Under the pieces are notes generated by a model that worked only from the letters and a program-made list of their open reading frames with translations, had not been told where the DNA came from and did no database searches. From positions 1-21,350 of the forward strand of contig CAYWJT010000051.1 in the NCBI GenBank assembly GCA_964458655.1: a stretch of 21,350 bases of DNA, given 5' to 3'. Origin of the DNA: CAYWJT01 sp964458655 (GTDB lineage Bacteria; Acidobacteriota; Aminicenantia; Aminicenantales; Saccharicenantaceae). Below are positions 1 to 6,882 of this stretch, in pieces; position 1 is the stretch's first letter; each line of letters begins with the position of its first letter. Both the position numbers and the translations under genes were made by a program.

Positions 1-2183
1 GTCAGGTTTTCGACCGTCACCCGGAACACCCGGCCGGCGCCGAGGTCGACGGCCGCCTTTTTCACGGCCGGGCTGCCGATGACGTACTCGTTGCTCCCTG
101 GGGCCACCGGATAGAAGCCCAGGACGCTGAAAACATACCAGGCCGACATCTGGCCGCAGTCGTCGTTGCCGCACAGGCCGTGCGGCTCCGGCTTGTACAT
201 TTCGCGCACGATGCGCCGGACGACCTCCTGCGTCTTCCAGGGCCGTCCGGCGTAGCAGTAAAGATAGGGGACGTGGTGGCTCGGCTCGTTGCCGTGGACG
301 TAGTTGCCGATGACGCCGACGCCTGTCACGTCCTCGCTCTCCTTGAGGTACTTTTCCGGCAGCTTGAAGGTAAAGAGGGTGTCGAGCCAAGCGGCGAGCT
401 TCGCCGGGCCGCCGACAAGCTGTATCAGGCCGTTGACGTCGTGCGGGACATAGAGGGAATAATTCCAGGCGTTGCCCTCGATGAAGCCCTGACCGGCGAC
501 GCTGAGCGGGTCGAAGGGACTCTTCCAGCTCCCGTCCGCGTTGCGGGCGCGCATGAAGCCCGTGTCCCGGTCGAAGACGTTCCTGTAGCTCAGGGCCCGG
601 CGCCTGAACTCCTCAGCCTCCTCCCGTCTGCCGAGTTTCTCGGCGAAGCGGTGTATGGTCCAGTCGTCGAAGGCGTATTCCAGCGTTTTCGAGGCCGAGT
701 TCGGGCTTCGGTCCTCCGGGACGAAGCCCAGCCGCATGTAGTCCCCCAGCCCGTCGTAAGGGGCATAGCGGGCCGAGGCCAGGACGGCCTCGAAGGCCTG
801 GTCGGCGTCGAAACCGCTAAGGCCCTTGAGATAGGCGTCGGCAATGACCGGCACGGCGTGGTATCCGATCATGCACCAGTTCTCATTCGCCCAGTGGGAC
901 CAGACCGGCAGGATGCGGTGGACGCTTTCCTCGTAGTGCCGCAGCATCGAGTCGACCATGTCCGCCGTCCTCTCGGGCTGGACCAGGGTGAACAGCGGAT
1001 GGAGCGCCCGGTAGGTGTCCCAGAGCGAGAAAACGGTGTAGTTCGTGAAGCCCTCGGCCCGGTGGATGTTCTGGTCCAGGCCGCGGTACTGGCTGTTCGC
1101 GTCGGTGAAGACGCAGGGGCTGAGGAAGCAGTGATAGAGCGCGGTGTAGAAGCTGACCTTGGTCGCCTCGTCGGCCTCGATGCGGATCCTGGAAAGCTCT
1201 GATTCCCAGAGCCCGGCCGCCCGGGCCCGGACGCCGTCGAAGTCCCAGTTGGGGAGCTCGGCGCGCAGGTTCTCGAGGGCGTTCTCCGCGCTGACGCCCG
1301 AAAGGCCGACCTTGACCAGCAGTTCGCCTCCCCTCTCCATGTCGAAGTCGAAGCGGCCTTTGAGCCTGCGGCCGGCCCGCTCGGGGAAGTCCTCGTCCTC
1401 GTTCCATTTCCTCCAGAAGCCCCTATAGACCGGCTTCTCCTCGTTGACCAGGCCGTAGGAATTGAAGGGACGCGAGAATTCGATGGCGAAGAAAACATAT
1501 CTCGTCCGGGCCCAGCCGGAGGTCTGCCTGTAGCCGGTGACGAGCGTCCTGTTCTCGACCCTGACGAAGGCCCAGACGACCTTGCCGTCGTAATTATAGA
1601 TCCCCGAGGTCAGGTCGAGGATGACGCGGGCCTCGGCCGCAGCCGGGAAACGGTAGCGGTGTAAACCCGTCCGGGCGGTCGCCGTAAGTTCGACGTCGAT
1701 GCCGTAGTCATCCAGACGCACGGCGTAATAGCCGGGCTCGGCCTTCTCCCTGGCGTGCGAGAAACGAGAGCGATACCCGGAGTCCGGGTCGTCCCTGGTC
1801 CCGGGGTCGAGCCGCAGCGGTCCGACGGTCGGCATCAACCTGACGTCGCCGAGGTCGGAATGGCCGGTGCCGTTGAAATGGGTGTGACTGAAGCCCACGA
1901 TGGTCGTATCGGAGTACTGGTAGCCGGCGCAATACCTGTAGACGGCCGGGTTGTAGCCCTGGCCCGAGTTGTACGGGACATCGTCGGTGTCAGGGCTGAG
2001 CTGGACTAGGCCGAAGGGGACGGCCGCGCCGGGAAAGGTGTGGCCCATGTCGTCGGTGCCGATGAAGGGGTTGACGTAGGCGCGAAGAGGCTTCCCTTCC
2101 GGCCCCGCGGCCGACCCGGCTTCCGGCGCGAACAGCACGAACGCCGCGCCGGCCATGATGAGCGTCTTCATCCGTCCGACCAT
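1..2183 (-). CDS. GH92 family exo-alpha-mannosidase, secreted (3' end cut by window)
   Basis: The product is probably a calcium-dependent GH92 exo-mannosidase, typically alpha-1,2, that trims mannose from N-glycans or mannans outside the cytoplasm. 727 codons are present and the frame is still open at base 3, so perhaps a few tens of residues are missing. The start ATG at 2183 has AGGAGG 6 nt upstream and opens a signal peptide (MVGRMKTLIMAGAAFVLF, then a small-residue cleavage region). Family motifs appear in order: GFSHTHFNGTGHSDLGDV near residue 98, YTALYHCFLSPCVFTD, FSLWDTYRALHPLFTL, YHAVPVIADAYLKG, EGNAWNYS near 567 (Glu in the expected acid position), GNEPSHH near 629, and GNDDCGQMSAWYVFS near 672 (Asp residues in the expected base position). 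It is divergent from the TPR lipoprotein gene. The family is certain; linkage specificity is inferred. Confidence 0.95.
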   Translation of the reverse strand, partial: MVGRMKTLIMAGAAFVLFAPEAGSAAGPEGKPLRAYVNPFIGTDDMGHTFPGAAVPFGLVQLSPDTDDVPYNSGQGYNPAVYRYCAGYQYSDTTIVGFSHTHFNGTGHSDLGDVRLMPTVGPLRLDPGTRDDPDSGYRSRFSHAREKAEPGYYAVRLDDYGIDVELTATARTGLHRYRFPAAAEARVILDLTSGIYNYDGKVVWAFVRVENRTLVTGYRQTSGWARTRYVFFAIEFSRPFNSYGLVNEEKPVYRGFWRKWNEDEDFPERAGRRLKGRFDFDMERGGELLVKVGLSGVSAENALENLRAELPNWDFDGVRARAAGLWESELSRIRIEADEATKVSFYTALYHCFLSPCVFTDANSQYRGLDQNIHRAEGFTNYTVFSLWDTYRALHPLFTLVQPERTADMVDSMLRHYEESVHRILPVWSHWANENWCMIGYHAVPVIADAYLKGLSGFDADQAFEAVLASARYAPYDGLGDYMRLGFVPEDRSPNSASKTLEYAFDDWTIHRFAEKLGRREEAEEFRRRALSYRNVFDRDTGFMRARNADGSWKSPFDPLSVAGQGFIEGNAWNYSLYVPHDVNGLIQLVGGPAKLAAWLDTLFTFKLPEKYLKESEDVTGVGVIGNYVHGNEPSHHVPYLYCYAGRPWKTQEVVRRIVREMYKPEPHGLCGNDDCGQMSAWYVFSVLGFYPVAPGSNEYVIGSPAVKKAAVDLGAGRVFRVTVENL

Positions 2184-2205
2184 CTTGAACCTCCTTGTCC
2201 CATCA

Positions 2206-2235
2206 GAAATAGTCCGCATACCCCTTGGCTGTCAA
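2206..2235 (-). promoter_or_regulatory. candidate sigma70 promoter for the GH92 gene
   Basis: On the minus strand a perfect TTGACA lies at 2235-2230. The best -10 is poor: TATTTC at 2211-2206 after an 18-bp spacer. It would give a leader of about 20 nt containing the AGGAGG site. The -35 is convincing and the -10 is weak. Confidence 0.4.
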
Positions 2236-2272
2236 CAGCGACGGCCGCTTCCCGCCGTAATGGGCGGCCGGT

Positions 2273-2301
2273 TTGACACCGCTGCCGAGCGGGTCTATCA
2301 T
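2273..2301 (+). promoter_or_regulatory. sigma70 promoter for the TPR lipoprotein gene
   Basis: TTGACA at 2273-2278, a 17-bp spacer, then TATCAT at 2296-2301, 26 bp before the ATG at 2328. The -10 is embedded in a perfect 10-bp palindrome, TATCATGATA (2296-2305), which could be an operator. Between this and the GH92 promoter lies a further inverted repeat, CCGCC (2252-2256) / GGCGG (2263-2267). Confidence 0.7.
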
Positions 2302-2327
2302 GATAACAAGTCCAGGGAGATTAAGTC

Positions 2328-3074
2328 ATGCGGATCACGGCTAAAAGCTTTTCGTCCGTCCTGCTCATCCTTATCGCCGCCTTTTCCGCGGCCTGCGTCC
2401 GGCAGCAGGTCCGGACGTCGCCCGCCGCAGCCGACGCAACCGCTCATTTGGAGCAGGGCCTGGCATATTTCAAGCAGAACGAATACGGCCGGGCCCGCGC
2501 CGAGTTCGAGACCGTCCTGGCTGCCGAGCCCGTTTCGGGCCGCGTCATGAACCTCATCGGCCTGACCTATTTCCATCAGAAGAACTACAGGCAGGCCGCC
2601 GAATGGTTCCGCAAGGCGGCGTCCGTCCAGCCGGATTACGCCCCGGCCCAAAAGAACCTGGGCTCTGCCTACGCCATGATGAGGCTGTTCGAGCGCGCCC
2701 GGCAGGCCTATGAAAAGGCCCTGGCCCTTAACCCGGCTTCGGCTTCGACCTACTTCAGCCTGGCCTCGGTCTGCTTCGAACTCGGGGACAGGGACAAAGC
2801 CGCGGCCTATCTCGCCACGGGCCTGGAACTCGACCCGGATTTCCTCCAGAAAAGCGGCGAGCTCGTGGACCTGCCCATGTCCGGGTCGTCACTGGCTGAG
2901 ATGTACTTCAGCTACGCCCGTTTCTACGCCGGCCGCGGCAACCTCGAGCGGACCGTCGAGTACCTGGACCGGGCCAAAGACGCCGGCTTCCGCGACTGGG
3001 GCAGGGTGCGTCAAGAAAAGGAATTCGCGCCGTTTCTCGAAAGCCCGGAAATGCGCAAGTTCCTGAAGGACTGA
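2328..3074 (+). CDS. TPR-repeat lipoprotein
   Basis: A 248-aa envelope protein, probably a membrane-anchored scaffold; the partner is unknown. The start ATG is preceded by AGGGAGA with a 7-nt gap. Residues 1-22 form a lipoprotein signal peptide with hydrophobic core VLLILIAAF and Cys23 after SAA; the -3 Ser makes the lipobox imperfect. About four tetratricopeptide repeats follow (roughly residues 38-175), each with the usual pattern, for example GLAYFKQNEYGRARAEFE and LGSAYAMMRLFERARQAYEKAL. The C-terminal part holds a fifth, divergent repeat around LERTVEYLDRAKDAGF and ends with a short acidic and hydrophobic tail often seen after TPR arrays. It has its own promoter and is divergent from the GH92 gene, so a link to glycan use is possible but not shown. 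Confidence 0.85.
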   Translation: MRITAKSFSSVLLILIAAFSAACVRQQVRTSPAAADATAHLEQGLAYFKQNEYGRARAEFETVLAAEPVSGRVMNLIGLTYFHQKNYRQAAEWFRKAASVQPDYAPAQKNLGSAYAMMRLFERARQAYEKALALNPASASTYFSLASVCFELGDRDKAAAYLATGLELDPDFLQKSGELVDLPMSGSSLAEMYFSYARFYAGRGNLERTVEYLDRAKDAGFRDWGRVRQEKEFAPFLESPEMRKFLKD

Positions 3075-3094
3075 TTTGGGTTCGCCTGCCCGCT

Positions 3095-3109
3095 GCGGCC
3101 ATCGGCCGC
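3095..3109 (+). terminator. GC-rich hairpin after the TPR gene, possible terminator
   Basis: GCGGCC-ATC-GGCCGC forms a perfect 6-bp stem with a 3-nt loop, 20 bp after the TPR stop codon. A second small hairpin, CGCC-GTGC-GGCG, overlaps it at 3107-3118. There is no U-tract, so intrinsic termination is uncertain. Confidence 0.3.
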
Positions 3110-3145
3110 CGTGCGGCGAAGGCCGGCCGAAAAGCCGAAGGACGC

Positions 3146-3174
3146 CTGCAAACAACCTGCTTTTCGGGTAGAAT
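3146..3174 (+). promoter_or_regulatory. weak candidate promoter for the Maf-RlmD gene
   Basis: A good -10, TAGAAT, at 3169-3174 pairs with a poor -35, CTGCAA, at 3146-3151 over a 17-bp spacer, about 55 bp before the ATG at 3229. Nothing better is visible in the 154-bp gap. Confidence 0.35.
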
Positions 3175-3228
3175 ATCAAGCTGCGCATAGGCGCGACGCG
3201 CGGCCCTTTAACAGGATGGAAACTCCTA

Positions 3229-5175
3229 ATGACCGACATGAAGATCGTGCTGGCCTCTGGTTCGCCTCGGCGGCGGGAGCTCATGAAGCTCATCGCGCTG
3301 GAATTCATCGTCTTTCCGCCGGATATCGACGAGTCGCTCATCGATGAAAGCGACCCGGTCCGCTTCGCCGTCGAAGCGGCCGTCCTCAAGGCCCAGGCCG
3401 CCGCTGAGCGCTTTCCCGAAGCGACGGTGATAGGCGCCGACACCGTCGTCGCCATCGGCGGCCAGATCCTCGGCAAGCCGGCCGACCGAGCGGAGGCCCG
3501 GAGCATGCTCGGCCTCCTTTCAGGCCACCGGCATCGCGTGATAACCGGCGTGGCCCTTTTCCGCGGGCGTGATGAACGTCAACTCGCGGACTGGGAGCTC
3601 ACCTATGTGACCTTCAACCGGCTCACGCCGGAGATGATCGACTCCTACCTCGACCGCGGCGACTTCCATGACAAGGCCGGGGCCTACGCCGTCCAGGACG
3701 TGGGCGACGCTTTCGTCAGGCGCATCAAGGGCGATTACGAGAACGTCGTCGGCTTCCCCGTCAGGAAGGTCCGCAGGATGCTGGACCTTTTCTTAAGGCC
3801 GCCGGTCATGGCGCGCGTGGAGCGTTCGGCCTTCCCCGAAAGGGGCGGCTGGGCCCTCGACGGCGGCCGCGAGCTCTTCATACCCGATGCCGTTCCGGGA
3901 GACGAGGTCGAAGCCCTGATCACGGAGGCAAGGCCGGGCCGGGCCGTCGCCGCGGCGCTCAAGCTCAACGAGCCTTCGGCCCGCCGGGCCGCTCCGGCGT
4001 GCTCCCATTTCGGAAAATGCGGCGGCTGCCTGTTCCAGGACCACGACTACGAGCTGCAGCTGGAGCTGAAGCGGGAGCACCTCCGCCGGACGCTTGAGTC
4101 CGGAAGTCTGGGGGTGGAAATCCTCGACCTGGTCACGCCCGTCGTCCCCTCACCGTCGGTTTACGGCTACCGCAATAAGATGGAGTTCGCCTTCGGCAAC
4201 TCCAGGAAAGGGGTCTTCCTCGGACTGAGGGAGCGACGGGGCGGAAAAGCCCGTTCCGCGGGAGCCATCCATTCAGGGTGGAGCACTGTGCCTGTCGACA
4301 ACTGTCCGATCCTGGGCCCGGCCGCCGAGTCGATCTTCCCCGTCGTGCTCGACTTCGTCCGTGAGAAAAGGCTGACGGCTTATGACCGCGTGACGCGCCA
4401 AGGGCTTCTGCGGCATCTCGTCATCAGGCAGGGCAAAAGGACCGGCGAGCTCATGGCGGCGCTGGTAACTTCATCAGCCGGGTCCGGGGTTTTCGAACCC
4501 CTGACGGAGCGGCTGGCGGAGGCCGTGCCTGCCTTGAAAGCTTTCTATCACGTGTCCAACGACCGGATATCAGACGTCGTAGTCTTCGAGCGCGCCAGGC
4601 TCCTTTCGGGATGCCCCTATATAGAGGAAACAATCGACGGCCTGACCTTCCGTCTGCGGCCGATGACCTTTTTCCAGACCAACACGGAGGCGGCCGAGCT
4701 TCTTTACCGGAAGTTGCGGGCCGCGCTGCAAGAACGGCCGGGAAGCCGGGTGCTCGGGCTCTACTGCGGGGCCGGCGCCATCGAGGTCTGCGCGGCCTCA
4801 GCCGTGGGAAACATAGTCGGCGTCGATTCGCAGCCCGAGAACATCGCCGCGGCGGCGGAGAATGCCGCCGTAAACGGGGCCGTAAACGTCGCTTTCGTCC
4901 CGGCGACCGTCGAACGGTATCTGGCGAGACTCGAAGCCGGGGGCTTTGACGCCGTCATCCTCGACCCGCCTCGGTCCGGGGTTTCCCCCAAAGCGATGCG
5001 TCGAGTGCTCGGCCTGCGCGTCCCCCGCGTGATCTACGTCTCCTGCAATCCCCTCTCGCTCGCTCGGGACCTGAAGGCCATGCTGGGTTCGGGCTACAGA
5101 GCGGTGTCGATAACACCCTTCGACTTTTTCCCGCACACGCCGCATCTGGAAACTTTCGTCATCCTGGAAACCTGA
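3229..5175 (+). CDS. Maf nucleotide pyrophosphatase fused to RlmD/TrmA-type m5U RNA methyltransferase
   Basis: One uninterrupted 648-aa frame carries two enzymes. Residues 1-190 are a Maf/YhdE-type nucleotide pyrophosphatase (LASGSPRRREL, GADTVV, GKP, TYVTF, DKAGAYAVQD, GDYENVVGFPV); KAGAYAVQ matches the YhdE (dTTP/UTP) branch, not the YceF branch. Residues about 193-250 form a TRAM RNA-binding domain. The methyltransferase follows: an Fe-S cluster set C258, C264, C267 and C359 (CX5CX2C plus a distant Cys), a SAM-binding GLYCGAG at 510-516, DPPRSG at 579, and SCNP with nucleophile C606. That part should make 5-methyluridine in 23S rRNA (RlmD-like) or another RNA. No start codon with a ribosome site occurs at the junction, so this is a true fusion. 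The ATG at 3229 has AGGA 11 nt upstream; Met4 is an alternative start. Confidence 0.93.
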   Translation: MTDMKIVLASGSPRRRELMKLIALEFIVFPPDIDESLIDESDPVRFAVEAAVLKAQAAAERFPEATVIGADTVVAIGGQILGKPADRAEARSMLGLLSGHRHRVITGVALFRGRDERQLADWELTYVTFNRLTPEMIDSYLDRGDFHDKAGAYAVQDVGDAFVRRIKGDYENVVGFPVRKVRRMLDLFLRPPVMARVERSAFPERGGWALDGGRELFIPDAVPGDEVEALITEARPGRAVAAALKLNEPSARRAAPACSHFGKCGGCLFQDHDYELQLELKREHLRRTLESGSLGVEILDLVTPVVPSPSVYGYRNKMEFAFGNSRKGVFLGLRERRGGKARSAGAIHSGWSTVPVDNCPILGPAAESIFPVVLDFVREKRLTAYDRVTRQGLLRHLVIRQGKRTGELMAALVTSSAGSGVFEPLTERLAEAVPALKAFYHVSNDRISDVVVFERARLLSGCPYIEETIDGLTFRLRPMTFFQTNTEAAELLYRKLRAALQERPGSRVLGLYCGAGAIEVCAASAVGNIVGVDSQPENIAAAAENAAVNGAVNVAFVPATVERYLARLEAGGFDAVILDPPRSGVSPKAMRRVLGLRVPRVIYVSCNPLSLARDLKAMLGSGYRAVSITPFDFFPHTPHLETFVILET

Positions 5176-5188
5176 ATGCCTGCCCGCC

Positions 5189-5216
5189 TTGACAGGGCAA
5201 CTGGCTCTCCTATATC
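5189..5216 (+). promoter_or_regulatory. sigma70 promoter with long leader for the 446-aa protein gene
   Basis: TTGACA at 5189-5194, a 16-bp spacer, then TATATC at 5211-5216, just after the methyltransferase stop. It would give a leader of about 200 nt before the TTG start at 5419. A small hairpin, TGCCC/GGGCA (5181-5199), overlaps the -35. Confidence 0.5.
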
Positions 5217-5335
5217 CTGACCGAGGAAATGCTCGATGCGGCCGCCTCCCTCAGCCCCGCCCGGGCGTGGGGCAGAGCCGGAAGGAGCGGAAAAACGACC
5301 GTTTTCCCGACTAATAATCTGTCGGCCCGAAGAAA

Positions 5336-5367
5336 GGCCTCTGAGCCTGACGTGAGCGGCTCAGGCC
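5336..5367 (+). other. hairpin in the leader of the 446-aa protein gene
   Basis: GGCCT-ct-GAGCC pairs with GGCTC-AGGCC around a 10-nt loop: ten base pairs with a 2-nt bulge. It lies about 50 nt before the start codon. No U-tract follows, so it may be a leader structure and not a terminator. I could not assign it to a known riboswitch. The 243-bp gap 5176-5418 holds nothing else I can support. Confidence 0.4.
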
Positions 5368-5418
5368 GTCGCGGCGCTCGCGGCCGACCCGTTTTGCGGG
5401 ACCTGAGAGGAGACGAAC

Positions 5419-6759
5419 TTGGACCCGGCTGAAGACCGCGCGCCCGTTATGCAGTGCCCGGCAGCCTACCAGCTCCATCATGAGGACGGCCGCATCCTGT
5501 CCAGAGGGACGGCGAATGTCAGGCTCGAGGAAGACCGGGTGGTCGTGACGCCGGAGTCCGGGGAGCCCATCCTGCTCGACATGCGCGACATCATCGACGT
5601 CTCGGAGCACGACTTCCGGCTCCACCTGAACCTCGTGAACCGCGAGGCGCTGCTCATCTACGACCTCGGGCCCCGGTATGATGACCTCCAGCGGACCCTC
5701 TCCAGACTGCACAACGAGACCATGATCGAGTACCTGCTCAAAAGCGAGACCCTCAGGAAAGCGGGCGTCCCGGCCGAATTCCGCGTCACCGACGAGGCCG
5801 GCGGGCCGGGGCCGGAGGGCAAATGCGAGGCCCGCCTTTACGAAACCGGCCTCGTCATCATGCCAGAAAAAGGCGAACTCCTGCGATTCTCCTTCAGCGA
5901 CCTGGCGGGCATAAAGAACGAGGACCCCAACCTCCTGATCAAGACCGACTTCGGGGAGCGGATCGTCCTCACGAAGATGGGCCGTCACTTCGACGCCTTC
6001 TTCGGCGCCTTGCTGGTCGCGCACAACGAGGTGTCCATAAGGACCCAGGCCTTTCTGAAGGATTCATTCCCCATGGCGAGCGATTCGATCATCAGGCGCG
6101 CGGCCCGGCTGCTCAAGGAAGGCCGGGCGGCCGGCCAGGCCGAAATAGAGGAAATCTCGCCGGACCTCTGGCTGGAGATGGAAGAGGAGCTGGCTTCGGC
6201 CGGACTGAGCGAAGCCTACGAATTCCTCCGGACGCTGGGCCGCCGGGAAAGGACCTGCATCGGCCTGAAGCCCCCGCCTCTCATGAGCCGGGCCGGCAAC
6301 TTCGTCTGGTTCATGATCCCCATCTACAGCGCGGACCCAGCCCGCCCCGGGAACGCCGTGGCCCTGGAAGCGTCGGCCCTTGACGGCGCGGAAGGGGTTG
6401 CGGCGACCTACTTTTTCAAGATCATGAGCCGCAAGGACTATCAGGAGCCGAGCAGCCTCGAAGCACTGGGCCTCGAGGCCGACCGGCAGACCGCCAGGCT
6501 CAACCGGGCCCTGCGCGCGGCGGACTTCCAGTGGCCGGCCATATACCTTTCGGACGAGGCCCTGCTCGACCCCGCCAACAGGGAATATCTATTCAACGCA
6601 GCCAGGACGCCCGCCCTGCGGGAACTGCGCCGGATGTTCATCGGGCGTGTCAACCACGGCACCCAGGAGCAATGGGAACGGGACGTCCTGGAATTGCTGG
6701 CTTTCAACGTCACGGCCGAGGACGACGAAACCTTGACACCTCTGCCGCCCCGGGCTTAA
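5419..6759 (+). CDS. uncharacterised protein with duplicated N-terminal domain
   Basis: A 446-aa protein I do not recognise, with no signal peptide or membrane segment, so probably cytoplasmic. The start is TTG at 5419, chosen because GAGAGGAGA ends 5 nt upstream; an ATG at 5449 lacks such a site. Two copies of one domain are visible: residues about 30-110 and 134-215 share V-x-P-E-x-G-E at P45 and P149, a Gly-x-x-x-Asp segment, and L-x-x-x-H-N-E-x-x-I at H98 and H202. The offset is 104 residues at both landmarks. The beta-rich pattern could be a PH/GRAM-like fold, which is inference. The C-terminal half (about 225-446) contains RTCIGLKPPPLMSRAGNFVW and a likely helical end, without a recognised motif. 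A single-gene unit is likely, since promoters are visible on both sides. Confidence 0.85.
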   Translation: MDPAEDRAPVMQCPAAYQLHHEDGRILSRGTANVRLEEDRVVVTPESGEPILLDMRDIIDVSEHDFRLHLNLVNREALLIYDLGPRYDDLQRTLSRLHNETMIEYLLKSETLRKAGVPAEFRVTDEAGGPGPEGKCEARLYETGLVIMPEKGELLRFSFSDLAGIKNEDPNLLIKTDFGERIVLTKMGRHFDAFFGALLVAHNEVSIRTQAFLKDSFPMASDSIIRRAARLLKEGRAAGQAEIEEISPDLWLEMEEELASAGLSEAYEFLRTLGRRERTCIGLKPPPLMSRAGNFVWFMIPIYSADPARPGNAVALEASALDGAEGVAATYFFKIMSRKDYQEPSSLEALGLEADRQTARLNRALRAADFQWPAIYLSDEALLDPANREYLFNAARTPALRELRRMFIGRVNHGTQEQWERDVLELLAFNVTAEDDETLTPLPPRA

Positions 6760-6762
6760 GAT
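6733..6762 (+). promoter_or_regulatory. sigma70 promoter for the A2M-pbpC operon
   Basis: TTGACA at 6733-6738, an 18-bp spacer and TAAGAT at 6757-6762. It overlaps the 3' end of the preceding gene and leaves a leader of about 115 nt before the ATG at 6883. A CATAAT at 6768-6773 is an alternative -10 but lacks a spaced -35. Confidence 0.45.
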
Positions 6763-6882
6763 TCAGCCATAATTCTCCAGAGTCGGACGGGCCGCATGGT
6801 CGTGGTCTTTCCCGAAATTAATCCCGGGACGCGTCCATCCGCCCGCGCCGCTTCAAGCCGAATCGTTCGGAGGGGGTCGACG

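Noticed and set aside
180..1202. 340-codon plus-strand frame opposite the GH92 gene
   Set aside because: The minus strand carries clear GH92 motifs across the same bases; the plus product has none.
5229..5432. 67-codon plus-strand frame before the 446-aa gene
   Set aside because: GAGGAA lies too close to its ATG, the product is low-complexity, and the frame crosses the leader hairpin.
5311..6024. 237-codon minus-strand frame
   Set aside because: Opposes the duplicated-domain protein, whose internal repeat shows which strand is coding.
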